This document shows positions 25,154-33,334 of a DNA stretch of 36,925 bases, in pieces (positions within the stretch are counted from its first letter, which is position 1; every line of letters begins with the position of its first letter). Made by a program: the position numbers and the translations under genes. This DNA is from Telmatospirillum sp. (GTDB lineage Bacteria > Pseudomonadota > Alphaproteobacteria > Rhodospirillales > Magnetospirillaceae): positions 1 to 36,925 of the forward strand of contig WASQ01000043.1 in NCBI GenBank assembly GCA_009712185.1, written 5' to 3'. The notes under the pieces are model-generated. The model made no database searches and was not told the DNA's origin. It saw nothing but the letters and a program-made list of their open reading frames with translations.

Positions 25154-26116
25154 ATGCATAAAACCACGGTCGAACAATGGCAGGTGTTGAGGACGGTCAT
25201 CGTTTCCGGCGGATATTCGCGTGCCGCCGAACGGCTCAACCGGAGCCAGTCCTCTGTCAGCTACACGATCGCCCAGTTGCAGGACCGGCTGGGGGCGGAG
25301 CTGGTCGTGGTCGAAGGCCGCAAGGTCCGTCTGACGGAGGCTGGCGCCGCGCTCCTTCGTGATGCAGCCCCCCTGATCGCGCAGTTCGAAGCGCTGGAAG
25401 CCAGGGCCGGCGCCCTGGCCAAAGGCGCTCAGGCGTCGCTGCGGCTGGCGATCGACAGCGCTTACCCGAAACGGCCGCTTTTCGCAGTTCTGCGGGATTT
25501 CGCGGAACGTTTTCCCCATACCCAGGTGGATCTGGTCGAGATCATCCGCCTTGGCGCGCGGGAGGCCCGCGCCCGCAGCGATCTGGCCATCGTCTTCCAG
25601 GCCGGAGACGTGCTGGAGGAACATCGGTTGCGCGACGTGGAGTTGATTGCTGTGGCCCATTGCCGTCATCCGCTTCTGACCCGATCGGCGGCGGGGTTGA
25701 CGACGGCGGACCTTGGCGGCCATTTGCAGGTCGCCCTGGTCGATGGGCGCGACCCGGACCGCGCGGCAGGACTTTCGGGCCGCCGCTTCTGGTCGGTCAA
25801 CACCCTGGAAGCGGCAAGGGAGGCCGTTCTGTCGGGTCTGTGTTTCGGATGGTTGCCCGAGGAGACGATCGCCGATCTGCTCGACGCCGGAGAACTCCGG
25901 CGCCTGCCGCTGTCCTTTGGCGCGCGAAGATCCATTCCCCTCAGCCTCGTCCTCGCCGACGCGGGGACGGCGGGGCCGGCGACGCGGGCGCTGGCCGCCA
26001 TGATTCTGGAACGGGACGGGACACGCGGATCCCATCCCCCTTCCCGGCCGGCCGGCCTCATCCCTCCTGATCAGGAAGGCGATGCCGGCGGATCAGGCCC
26101 GTTTGCGCCAGAATGA
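25154..26116 (+). CDS. LysR-family regulator, probable padC activator
   Basis: The 320-residue protein has the LysR winged helix at residues 5-62 (WQVLRTVIVSGGYSRAAERLNRSQSSVSYTIAQLQDRLG, with the recognition helix in QSSVSYTIA). The linker helix and an effector-binding domain of two Rossmann-like subdomains follow. AAAGG lies a few bases before the ATG. It is divergent from the phenolic acid decarboxylase gene and probably senses hydroxycinnamates. Its last 59 bases overlap the 3' end of the convergent yciB gene. The extra C-terminal residues (from about 290) are Pro/Gly-rich and outside the conserved domain. Confidence 0.9.
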   Translation: MHKTTVEQWQVLRTVIVSGGYSRAAERLNRSQSSVSYTIAQLQDRLGAELVVVEGRKVRLTEAGAALLRDAAPLIAQFEALEARAGALAKGAQASLRLAIDSAYPKRPLFAVLRDFAERFPHTQVDLVEIIRLGAREARARSDLAIVFQAGDVLEEHRLRDVELIAVAHCRHPLLTRSAAGLTTADLGGHLQVALVDGRDPDRAAGLSGRRFWSVNTLEAAREAVLSGLCFGWLPEETIADLLDAGELRRLPLSFGARRSIPLSLVLADAGTAGPATRALAAMILERDGTRGSHPPSRPAGLIPPDQEGDAGGSGPFAPE

Positions 26117-26618
26117 AGATGAAGGTGATGACGATGCTGCCGGGCACCTTCCACAGGACCCACATGTCCGTGGTCAGCACCCTTCGCACGATCTCGTTGA
26201 CGCCGGCCATGGCGAGGAAAAACAGGGCGAAACGCAGGGACAGGCGCCGCCACCCCGCGTCGTCGATCGGCAAGGCATCGCCGATCACCGCCTTCAGAAC
26301 CCATTTACCCCGCAACCAGCCAATCCCCAGCACGGCCGAGAACAGGCAGTAGAGGATGGTCGGCTTCAGCTTGATGAAGGTCTCGTCCTTCAGCCATAAG
26401 GTCAGCCCGCCGAACACGCCGACGATCACCGCCGTCACCAGCGGGATCATCGGCACCCGGCGCGTCAACACCCAGGACAGAACCAGCGCGGCCAGCGTGG
26501 TCGCCATCAACGCGGCGGTGGCGACCATCAGCCCCTGCGTCTCGAAGGCGACGAGGAAGACCGCGAGGGGCGCGTAGTCGACGGTCGGTTTCAACCAGGC
26601 GGGTGGAGTCTTCTCCAT
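26058..26618 (-). CDS. yciB: Inner membrane-spanning septation protein (YciB/IspA type)
   Basis: The 186-residue protein has five or so membrane segments and the family text KPTVDYAPLAVF, KLKPTILYCLFSAVL and MAGVNEIVRR, where the family has a conserved FxxxAxxNE. YciB proteins sit in the inner membrane and affect cell-envelope synthesis and division. The ATG at 26618 overlaps the glmS stop in a TGATG arrangement, so translation is coupled to glmS; a GTG just before is also possible. This places it as the last gene of a glmU-glmS-yciB unit. Confidence 0.9.
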   Translation of the reverse strand: MEKTPPAWLKPTVDYAPLAVFLVAFETQGLMVATAALMATTLAALVLSWVLTRRVPMIPLVTAVIVGVFGGLTLWLKDETFIKLKPTILYCLFSAVLGIGWLRGKWVLKAVIGDALPIDDAGWRRLSLRFALFFLAMAGVNEIVRRVLTTDMWVLWKVPGSIVITFIFILAQTGLIRRHRLPDQEG

Positions 26619-28438
26619 CACTCGACCGTCACGCTCTTGGCAAGATTGCGCGGCTGATCCACGTCGGTGCCCTTGGCGACCGCCACATGATAGGCGAGAA
26701 GCTGCACCGGGATGGCGTAAAGGATCGGTGCCACGAAGGGATCGACCTCCGGCAGAGAAACCGTCACGGCACGGGTCGCCAGCCGTTCGACTCCCTTGCG
26801 GTCAGACAGGAAGATCACGCGTCCGCCACGGGCCACGACCTCCTGCACATTGGACGCCGTCTTGTCATAGAGCGGGTCCGAGGGCGCGATAACGATAACC
26901 GGAACCGATTCATCGATCAGGGCGATCGGCCCGTGTTTCATTTCGCCCGCGGCATAGCCTTCGGCATGGATATAGCTGATTTCCTTCAGCTTCAGGGCAC
27001 CTTCCAGCGCGATCGGATAGGCAGTGCCACGGCCCAGATAAAGAACATCGCGGGCCGCGGCCATGTCCTCGGCGATCTCGCGCAGCTGTTCGTCATGGGC
27101 CAGCACCTCGGCGGCGCGGGCAGGAACCTCGAACAGCGCCTTGGACAGGCGGGCCTCCGTCGGATGATCGATCGCCTTCCGCTCGCGGGCCATACCAAGG
27201 GCAAAGCAGGCCAATGCGGTCAACTGGGTGGTGAAGGCTTTGGTCGAGGCGACGCCGATCTCGGGGCCGGCCACGGTTTGCAGCACCACATCCGATTCCC
27301 GGGCCATGGTGGACTCCGGCACATTGACCAGCGACACCACATGCTGACGCTGCTCGCGGCAATAGCGCAACGCGGCCAGGGTGTCGGCCGTCTCGCCCGA
27401 CTGCGAGATGAACAGCGCCAGCCCGCCTTCCGGCATCGACGGCGCCCGGTAGCGGAACTCCGACGCGATGTCGATCTCGACCGGAATCCGGGCCAGTTGC
27501 TCGATCCAGTATTTTGCCACCATGCCGGCATAGAAGGATGTGCCGCAGGCAATGATGGTGACGCGCTCGACGTCGGACAGTTTGAAGGGCAGCGCCGGCA
27601 GCGTGAAGGTCCGGTTGGCCGCGTTGAACATGGTGTTCAGGGTGTCCCCGATCACCTGCGGCTGCTCATAGATCTCCTTGTGCATGAAGTGCCGGTGCTC
27701 GCCCTTGCCAATCATCGCGCCGGAAAAGGCGGTCTGCCGGACCTCGCGGGTCACGACCCGGTCGTCCTTGTCATGGAACACCACACCGTCGCCCGACAGC
27801 ACGGCCCAGTCGCCCTCGGCCAGATAGGCGATCTTCTGGGTCAGCGGCGCCAGGGCCAGGGCGTCGGACCCCAGATACATTTCGCCGTGGCCATAACCGA
27901 TCGCCAGGGGGCTGCCGCGGCGGGCGGCAATCATCAGATCGGACCGGCCGGCGAAAATGATCCCGAGCGCGAAGGCGCCCTCGATGCGCTTCAGCATCTT
28001 GGAGGTGGCCACCTCTGGACTGTCGCCCGCGGCCAGGTAATGGCTGATGAGCTGGACCACCGTCTCGGTGTCGGTATCGGTCTCGAACACATGGCCGGCG
28101 GCGGTCAGTTCCGCCCGCAATTCCATGAAATTCTCGATGATGCCGTTATGCACGACCGCCGCATATTTGGTCGCATGGGGATGGGCATTGGTTTCGTTGG
28201 GAACGCCGTGGGTGGCCCAGCGGGTATGCCCGATGCCGATCGTCCCCTCCACCGGCTGTTCCGCCAGCAGGGTCTCCAGATTGACCAGCTTGCCCTGGGC
28301 GCGGCGGCGCTCGATATGGCCGTTCACCAGAGTGGCGATACCGGCGGAATCATATCCGCGGTACTCCAGCCGTTTCAGCCCCTCGACCAGCAGGGGCGCC
28401 ACCTTCGATTTGCCGATGATTCCGACAATGCCGCACAT
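26618..28438 (-). CDS. glmS: Glutamine-fructose-6-phosphate aminotransferase
   Basis: GlmS makes glucosamine 6-phosphate from fructose 6-phosphate and glutamine, the entry step to UDP-GlcNAc. The 606 residues include the N-terminal nucleophile amidotransferase (MCGIVGIIG with Cys2, then HTRWATHG and HNGIIEN) and two sugar isomerase domains (CGTSFYAG, ISQSGETADTLAAL, GRGTAYPIALEGALKLKEISYIHAE in parts). The end LAKSVTVE is the usual C terminus. glmU ends seven bases upstream and yciB overlaps at the other end. AAGGA lies within the glmU stop region. No glmS ribozyme could be recognised, as expected outside Gram-positives. Confidence 0.97.
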   Translation of the reverse strand: MCGIVGIIGKSKVAPLLVEGLKRLEYRGYDSAGIATLVNGHIERRRAQGKLVNLETLLAEQPVEGTIGIGHTRWATHGVPNETNAHPHATKYAAVVHNGIIENFMELRAELTAAGHVFETDTDTETVVQLISHYLAAGDSPEVATSKMLKRIEGAFALGIIFAGRSDLMIAARRGSPLAIGYGHGEMYLGSDALALAPLTQKIAYLAEGDWAVLSGDGVVFHDKDDRVVTREVRQTAFSGAMIGKGEHRHFMHKEIYEQPQVIGDTLNTMFNAANRTFTLPALPFKLSDVERVTIIACGTSFYAGMVAKYWIEQLARIPVEIDIASEFRYRAPSMPEGGLALFISQSGETADTLAALRYCREQRQHVVSLVNVPESTMARESDVVLQTVAGPEIGVASTKAFTTQLTALACFALGMARERKAIDHPTEARLSKALFEVPARAAEVLAHDEQLREIAEDMAAARDVLYLGRGTAYPIALEGALKLKEISYIHAEGYAAGEMKHGPIALIDESVPVIVIAPSDPLYDKTASNVQEVVARGGRVIFLSDRKGVERLATRAVTVSLPEVDPFVAPILYAIPVQLLAYHVAVAKGTDVDQPRNLAKSVTVE

Positions 28439-28445
28439 GATGGAT

Positions 28446-29801
28446 TCAGTCCTTTTTCCTGCCAGCGGTTTCTTTCACGCGGGTCTCGCGGAAGCGATCG
28501 GCCCAGCCCGCCCGTTCCGTCTGCTTGCTGCGCTCGACGGCAAGGGCTCCGGCCGCCACATCCCTGGTGACGACCGAGCCGGCGCCGACGATGGCGCCGT
28601 CGCCAACCGTCACCGGCGCCACCAGCGAACTGTTTGAGCCGATAAAGGCGCCGGCACCGATATCCGTCCGGTATTTACCGAAGCCGTCATAATTGCAGGT
28701 GATCGTTCCGGCGCCGATGTTCGCCTTCGCGCCGATCCGGGCATCGCCGATATAGGTCAGGTGATTGACCTTGGCACCGGTCTCGACGACGGCCTTCTTG
28801 ATCTCGACGAAATTGCCGACATGGGCGCCCGAGCCGATCTCGGCGCCCGGCCGCAACCGGGCGAACGGACCGATAATGGCGCCGTCGGCCACCGTCGCCC
28901 CCTCCAGATGGCTGAAGGCGCGTATTTCCACATTGTCGCCCACCGTGACGCCGGGGCCGAACACCACCTGTGGGCCGATGACCACATCCCGTCCCAGACG
29001 GGTATCGTGGCAGAGGAACACGCTGGCCGGATCGGTCAGCGTCGCGCCCCCCTCCATGGCGGCGCGCCGCAGACGCGCCTGGGCAACGGCTTCGGCCGCC
29101 GCCAGATCGACCCGGGAATTGACGCCCAGAAGCTCCTCTTCCGATCCTTCGACATAGCCGCAGGGCAGTCCGTCGGCCCGTGCCAGGGCGACGAGATCCG
29201 TCAGATAATATTCGCCCTTGGCATTGGCATTGGTGAGGCGGTCGATCCATCCGAACAGCCGCGCCCCGTCCACCGCCATCACTCCCGAATTGCACAGGGT
29301 GATGGCGCGCTGGGCCTCGGACGCGTCCTTATGTTCGACGATCTCCTGTAGCCCGTCGGCGTTCACCACCAGCCGGCCATACTGCCCGGTGTCGGCGGGA
29401 CGGAACCCCAGCACCACGACAGCGGGATGCGGCGCCGCGCGGCGGCAGTCCAGCATTGATCGCAGGGTCTGGGCGGTGATCAGCGGCGTATCGCCGTAAA
29501 GAACCAGGACGGTTCCCTCAAACCCCTGAAGCGCGCCGCGGGCCTGCCCGACCGCATGGCCGGTTCCCAGACGGTCGGCCTGGATGACGGCGGGATGGGG
29601 GCTCACCGCGGCGGCGACGGCGTCCATCCCGGGGCCGACGACGGCAACGACCTTGCCGGGCGCGAGGTCGGCCACCGTATCGAGAAGATGGCGGACCATC
29701 GGCTGCCCGGCGATGGGATGCATCACCTTGGGCAGCGCGGATTTCATGCGCGTGCCCATTCCGGCGGCGAGCACGACGACAGCGATCTGATCTTGAGCCA
29801 T
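28446..29801 (-). CDS. glmU: Bifunctional GlcNAc-1-P uridylyltransferase / GlcN-1-P acetyltransferase
   Basis: GlmU acetylates glucosamine 1-phosphate and couples it to UTP, giving UDP-GlcNAc for peptidoglycan and lipid A. Of 451 residues, the first 230 form the pyrophosphorylase (LAAGMGTRMKSALPKVMH, YGDTPLI, KGEYYLTD). The rest is a left-handed beta-helix of hexapeptide repeats (GATVADGAIIGPFARLRPGA, HVGNFVEIKKA, GAGTITCNYDG, GSNSSLVAPV in parts). The ATG at 29801 has GGA six bases upstream; the longer frame to 29930 begins in non-coding sequence. It heads the glmU-glmS-yciB run. It is divergent from the RMD1-like gene across 221 bases that must hold both promoters. Confidence 0.97.
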   Translation of the reverse strand: MAQDQIAVVVLAAGMGTRMKSALPKVMHPIAGQPMVRHLLDTVADLAPGKVVAVVGPGMDAVAAAVSPHPAVIQADRLGTGHAVGQARGALQGFEGTVLVLYGDTPLITAQTLRSMLDCRRAAPHPAVVVLGFRPADTGQYGRLVVNADGLQEIVEHKDASEAQRAITLCNSGVMAVDGARLFGWIDRLTNANAKGEYYLTDLVALARADGLPCGYVEGSEEELLGVNSRVDLAAAEAVAQARLRRAAMEGGATLTDPASVFLCHDTRLGRDVVIGPQVVFGPGVTVGDNVEIRAFSHLEGATVADGAIIGPFARLRPGAEIGSGAHVGNFVEIKKAVVETGAKVNHLTYIGDARIGAKANIGAGTITCNYDGFGKYRTDIGAGAFIGSNSSLVAPVTVGDGAIVGAGSVVTRDVAAGALAVERSKQTERAGWADRFRETRVKETAGRKKD

Positions 29802-30022
29802 GAAGTTCCGTAGATAAAAGTGAACTATAGTCGGGGTCTGGTCAGCGGGACGTTGCCACAATCGCCGCGAAGGGGCCAATTCAATCTTTGTTGCATAACA
29901 TTTCACCCGGCCGATCGACAAAGGTTTCATCGCCGGTGTGAGGGGCGGATGTTAGGATGTTGAGGTTCCTGCCCTGGCCCGGGGCTTATCCCTTCTGGGC
30001 CTGACGGCATTGTTACTGTCCT

Positions 30023-30862
30023 ATGAGATCCGCAGAGACGATCGTGACAACCACCGACAGCCCCCCCTCCCAGACGCTTCAGGCCTTCGGCGTGCGCACG
30101 CTGCTGGTCGGACAGAGAATTGACACCAAGAATCTCGAACAGGGATCGGTTCTGGCGACGTCTCCCCTCACCATCCGCGCCGGCGCCCGGGGCAAGGCCG
30201 TCCTGTTCCGCTATGGCGTGGTGGTTCTGTTCGATGTCGATCCGCTGGAGGAGGTCGATTTTCTGACCTCTCTGCAACGCCTGGTGACCGAACCGGTCGA
30301 TCCGCCGGAGGCGGACGAGCTTCGCGTCCACCTCCATCCGGACAGCGACGACCGGGTGGAACATTCCGGCGCCATCATTTTGTCCGCCCCCAGCCCGGAA
30401 CGGCTTCAGGTCCTGGCGGACATTCTCGGCAAGAATGCCGTCCTCGATCATTATGAACGGCGGGTCGCCCAGGTGTTCGACCGGATCGATCCCCTGGCCG
30501 CGACATTGCAAAGCAGTGGCGACTTCGGCTCGCAGGGGAAGGAATTGCTGCAACAGATCGGCGGCGTTCTGCTGACGCAGCAGCGGATGGTGGGCCGCGT
30601 CGAGGTTCTGGACAAGCCGGAGGTGCTGTGGGAACTGCCGTCGCTGGAACGGTTCTATCTGCGCCTGGAGGACGAATATGAACTGCGCGAGCGCAGCCGG
30701 ATCCTGGACCGCAAGCTGGACCTGATTGCGCGCACCAGCGAAACGCTGCTGGATCTGATGCAGAACCGGCGCAGTATGCGGGTGGAATGGTATATCGTGG
30801 TCCTGATCCTGATCGAGATCGTGCTGTCGGTGATCGGCATGGTGATGAACAGCCATCCGTGA
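30023..30862 (+). CDS. RMD1/YagE-type DUF155 protein
   Basis: The 279-residue protein resembles the RMD1/YagE (DUF155) family, whose eukaryotic members are mitochondrial and anchor near the ribosome. Typical text includes KGKAVLFRYGVVVLFD-like sequence (here RGKAVLFRYGVVVLF), a helical central part with RLEDEYELRERSRILDRKLDLI, and a single C-terminal membrane helix (WYIVVLILIEIVLSVIGM) near residues 255-274. This makes it a tail-anchored protein. No strong ribosome binding site precedes 30023; a GTG at 30044 is possible. Its bacterial function is not established. tRNA-Val follows 91 bases downstream with its own promoter. Confidence 0.82.
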   Translation: MRSAETIVTTTDSPPSQTLQAFGVRTLLVGQRIDTKNLEQGSVLATSPLTIRAGARGKAVLFRYGVVVLFDVDPLEEVDFLTSLQRLVTEPVDPPEADELRVHLHPDSDDRVEHSGAIILSAPSPERLQVLADILGKNAVLDHYERRVAQVFDRIDPLAATLQSSGDFGSQGKELLQQIGGVLLTQQRMVGRVEVLDKPEVLWELPSLERFYLRLEDEYELRERSRILDRKLDLIARTSETLLDLMQNRRSMRVEWYIVVLILIEIVLSVIGMVMNSHP

Positions 30863-30905
30863 TGGAGGCGCCCGTTCTGCAAATCGGAAAAGGGAAAAGC
30901 GGCTC

Positions 30906-30934
30906 TTGACAGCGCCGCCCCCACCTTTTATAAA
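30906..30934 (+). promoter_or_regulatory. Sigma-70 promoter of tRNA-Val
   Basis: TTGACA at 30906-30911 and TATAAA at 30929-30934 are separated by exactly 17 bases. Transcription would start near 30941, about 13 bases before the tRNA. It is the best-matched promoter in the window. Confidence 0.85.
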
Positions 30935-30953
30935 CCGGCCTCCTTACTGGAAT

Positions 30954-31028
30954 GGGCGCTTAGCTCAGCGGGAGAGCACATCCTTCACACGGATGGGGTC
31001 GCAGGTTCAATCCCTGCAGCGCCCACCA
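30954..31028 (+). tRNA. tRNA-Val (anticodon CAC)
   Basis: A complete cloverleaf is visible. The acceptor stem GGGCGCT (30954-30960) pairs with AGCGCCC (31018-31024); the D arm is GCTC/GAGC. The anticodon stem CATCC/GGATG has the loop TTCACAC, giving anticodon CAC for the GTG codon. The T arm is GCAGG-TTCAATC-CCTGC. The discriminator A is followed by an encoded CCA at 31026-31028. The gene has its own promoter and terminator and no neighbouring tRNA genes. Confidence 0.97.
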
Positions 31029-31040
31029 TTCCAGAGTTCG

Positions 31041-31069
31041 AAAAAACCGCCGTTGTCCGGCGGTTTTTT
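31041..31069 (+). terminator. Rho-independent terminator of tRNA-Val
   Basis: AAAAAACCGCCG (31041-31052) pairs perfectly with CGGCGGTTTTTT (31058-31069) across a 5-base loop. The run of six T closes the stem. It lies 12 bases after the tRNA and, because of its A tract, would also work for minus-strand transcripts. Confidence 0.95.
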
Positions 31070-31183
31070 CGTTTCCGGGCAAAGCAGGACCGGCTTTCTC
31101 ATCCGGGGCCGCGCCCCCCTCCGGGCAGAACGACGCCGGATCTCAGGCGGTGCTGATGAAAAAATCAGGCTGGGACCCCGCCG

Positions 31184-32116
31184 TCACCTTCGATCCTCAG
31201 GCCGGAATTCAAGATGTTGGCCGCCCCCCTGTCCGCGTGCCAGAAGGCCGGGACTTTGCGATGACCCGAAGGCGAACCCGGCCGCCACATGATCAGCGAG
31301 CAGCGCCCCCGCCGGCGAGAGCATGCCCGCCCGGTGCAAACGGATATCCGCTGCGGGAAGGACGGGCAGTCCGTCGCGCTCGGAAAGCGGGCGCAACCTT
31401 GGCGGAAATGTGCCCGCCTTCACGACGGTGATCGCCAGCCCTTGCGCGACGAGCGCTTCGACCACCGCGAGACTATGACTGACGAAAGCCAGCCGCCAGG
31501 ATCTGCCCAGGGTGCCGAGCGCCTCGACCGCCCACTTACGGAAAAGGCAGCCTTGCGGATAGAGCGCCAGCGGAAGAACGTCGAGTTCTGCGATCGACCG
31601 ATCCGGCGCTCCGGCCCAAACCGCTTGTTCCCGCCGCAGAAACTGTCCGTCTGCACCCCCCTCGGGATGCATGGCGATCACAAGATCATAGACCTCTCCC
31701 AATCGCGGCAGCATCGCGGCCGTCAGGCCGGTTTCCATTTCGATACGGACCCGCGGATGGCCGGCAGCAAAACTTGCCAGGAGGGGCGGAACGACGAGGG
31801 CGGCATAGTCATCCATCACGCCTAGGCGCACAGAACCTTCGACGGCGTGCTCACGCAGATGCCCGACAGCCTCATCATTGAGCGACAGGATACGCCGGGC
31901 ATAGCCAAGCAGATTTTCGCCGGCCGCACTCAACTCGACCGTCACTTTCGTCCGATGCAGCAGCTCGACCTGCAATCGATCCTCCAGACGTTTGATCTGC
32001 ATGCTCACTGCGGATTGCGTCCGATTGAGCGCAGCGGCGGCGCGCGTGAAAGACCGACAATCGGCGACCGCCACAAAAGCCTTCAGAAGGTCGGGATCAA
32101 GCACAGGCAACGTCAT
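31184..32116 (-). CDS. LysR-family regulator divergent from an EamA exporter
   Basis: The 310-residue protein has the LysR helix-turn-helix at residues 6-65 (LLKAFVAVADCRSFTRAAAALNRTQSAVSMQIKRLEDRLQVELLHRT in parts), a linker helix and an effector domain (VRLGVMDDYAALVVPPLL). The ATG at 32116 is preferred over a GTG one codon upstream. It is transcribed away from the EamA-family transporter gene; a dyad lies between them only nine bases before its start. It probably controls that exporter, as is common for LysR-EamA pairs. The inducer is unknown. Confidence 0.9.
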   Translation of the reverse strand: MTLPVLDPDLLKAFVAVADCRSFTRAAAALNRTQSAVSMQIKRLEDRLQVELLHRTKVTVELSAAGENLLGYARRILSLNDEAVGHLREHAVEGSVRLGVMDDYAALVVPPLLASFAAGHPRVRIEMETGLTAAMLPRLGEVYDLVIAMHPEGGADGQFLRREQAVWAGAPDRSIAELDVLPLALYPQGCLFRKWAVEALGTLGRSWRLAFVSHSLAVVEALVAQGLAITVVKAGTFPPRLRPLSERDGLPVLPAADIRLHRAGMLSPAGALLADHVAAGFAFGSSQSPGLLARGQGGGQHLEFRPEDRR

Positions 32117-32124
32117 CACGATTT

Positions 32125-32141
32125 TTGATTTCCGATATCAA
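32125..32141. promoter_or_regulatory. Dyad between LysR and EamA genes (candidate operator)
   Basis: TTGAT (32125-32129) and ATCAA (32137-32141) form an inverted repeat with a 7-base spacer. It does not have the centred T-N11-A form of classical LysR boxes, but the position near the lysR start suits autoregulation. Confidence 0.4.
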
Positions 32142-32226
32142 TAATTGTGCCTTCCGTGATGATAAGCTTCCCCTTATCGTCGATGCAATCTTACCGGGAG
32201 AATGTCCATCCGGGAGAATAGCGACG

Positions 32227-33129
32227 ATGGCGGAAATTTGGGGTGTCGCAGCGGCCGTCGCGTCAAGCGCGTTGGGCGGAACTTCCGTCGGGGCGACCCG
32301 CTTTCTTGCCGGCGTGATCGACCCCCTGGCGATCGGCTCGTTCCGCTTCGGGCTCGGCGTTCTTCTCCTGTTGCCAATTGCGCTGGTCAGGCGCGAGCGC
32401 TGGCCGACGCGGGGCGACATGGCGGGAGTGATCGGACTTGGGCTGCTTTTCTTTTTCCTGTTTCCGCTGCTGTTTAACGCGTCCCTGATCTATACAACCG
32501 CCGCACGCGGGTCCCTGGCGCTTTCCGCGCTTCCATTTCTAACGATGCTGACCGGTGCCGTGTTGGGGCGCGAATCCCTGACCACGCTCAAGACCGCCGG
32601 CGTGATCGTCGCCACCGCCGGTGTGGCGCTGGCGCTGTTGTCCGGGCAGCAGACCGCGCCGGCAGGCGCCTGGCGCGGCGACATGCTGATGCTCGCTGCC
32701 GCCTTATGCATGGCCCTTTACAGCGTATGGTCGAAGCCATTCATACGCCGCTCGGCCCCCCTGACCTTCACGGTCATGACGATGGTCACGGGCGCGTCAT
32801 GCCTTGTTGCCACATCGCTTTGGCACGACAGTTTCGGACCCATCGCCGGTTTCAACGCGCCACAATGGGGCGCCACCCTGTATCTCGGCATCGTCGGAGG
32901 CGCGCTCACATTTTTTCTATGGGCGCTGGCCCTCGCCCACACCACGCCGACCCGCGTGGCGGTTTCGGTCACCGTCAACCCGATTGCCGCGTCGCTGGTC
33001 GGAACGGCACTGCTCGGCGAGCCGCTGCGCTGGAACGTCCTGTTGGGAGTCGCAACCATTCTTATCGGCCTCCGGATCGTGACGATGGAGGCCGGGCGTT
33101 TCGAAGAAACCCGGCGCAAGGCCGATTGA
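32227..33129 (+). CDS. EamA/DMT-superfamily transporter
   Basis: The 300-residue protein has ten hydrophobic helices in two repeated halves, typical of drug/metabolite exporters of the EamA (DUF6) family such as RhtA and YdcZ relatives. GATRFLAGVIDPLAIGSFRFGLG in parts marks the first half, and AVSVTVNPIAASLVGTALLGEPL marks the conserved end of the second. The ATG at 32227 has GGGAGA about nine bases upstream; an earlier ATG at 32125 lies inside the operator region. The divergent LysR gene is the likely regulator. Substrates in this family range from amino acids to metabolites, so no substrate is assigned. Confidence 0.9.
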   Translation: MAEIWGVAAAVASSALGGTSVGATRFLAGVIDPLAIGSFRFGLGVLLLLPIALVRRERWPTRGDMAGVIGLGLLFFFLFPLLFNASLIYTTAARGSLALSALPFLTMLTGAVLGRESLTTLKTAGVIVATAGVALALLSGQQTAPAGAWRGDMLMLAAALCMALYSVWSKPFIRRSAPLTFTVMTMVTGASCLVATSLWHDSFGPIAGFNAPQWGATLYLGIVGGALTFFLWALALAHTTPTRVAVSVTVNPIAASLVGTALLGEPLRWNVLLGVATILIGLRIVTMEAGRFEETRRKAD

Positions 33130-33225
33130 CGGCGTAGAGACCGGTTCCGGTCACCATGAATCCCCCAAAAAAGCGCGACGCGACAACGATCCCATTTTGC
33201 CCGTCCCTGCCCATCCGGACGGTTT

Positions 33226-33316
33226 TGGAATGGGATTATTCCATAATTTTAGTAGAAAAATAAATATTGACTCTTAATGAAATGTAGATACTATATATTA
33301 CACATTTAATTAATGT
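33226..33316 (+). promoter_or_regulatory. AT-rich promoter region of the binding-protein gene
   Basis: TTGACT (33267-33272) and TACTAT (33289-33294), 16 bases apart, form a fair promoter. It is flanked by two dyads: TGGAAT-N6-ATTCCA at 33226-33243 upstream, and ACATT-N5-AATGT at 33302-33316 downstream. The region is markedly more AT-rich than its neighbours. The dyads could bind a regulator that is not encoded nearby. Confidence 0.5.
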
Positions 33317-33334
33317 TTTATGGAGCGCCGCGAG

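Noticed and set aside
28439-28445. Search for a glmS ribozyme upstream of glmS
   Set aside because: Only seven bases separate glmU and glmS, and no ribozyme could fit outside the coding region.
26603-28570. 655-codon open frame on the plus strand
   Set aside because: It is antisense to glmS; its product is rich in His, Gln and Gly without domain features.
30906-31292. 128-codon frame across the tRNA region
   Set aside because: It covers the tRNA promoter, the tRNA gene and its terminator, so coding is not plausible.
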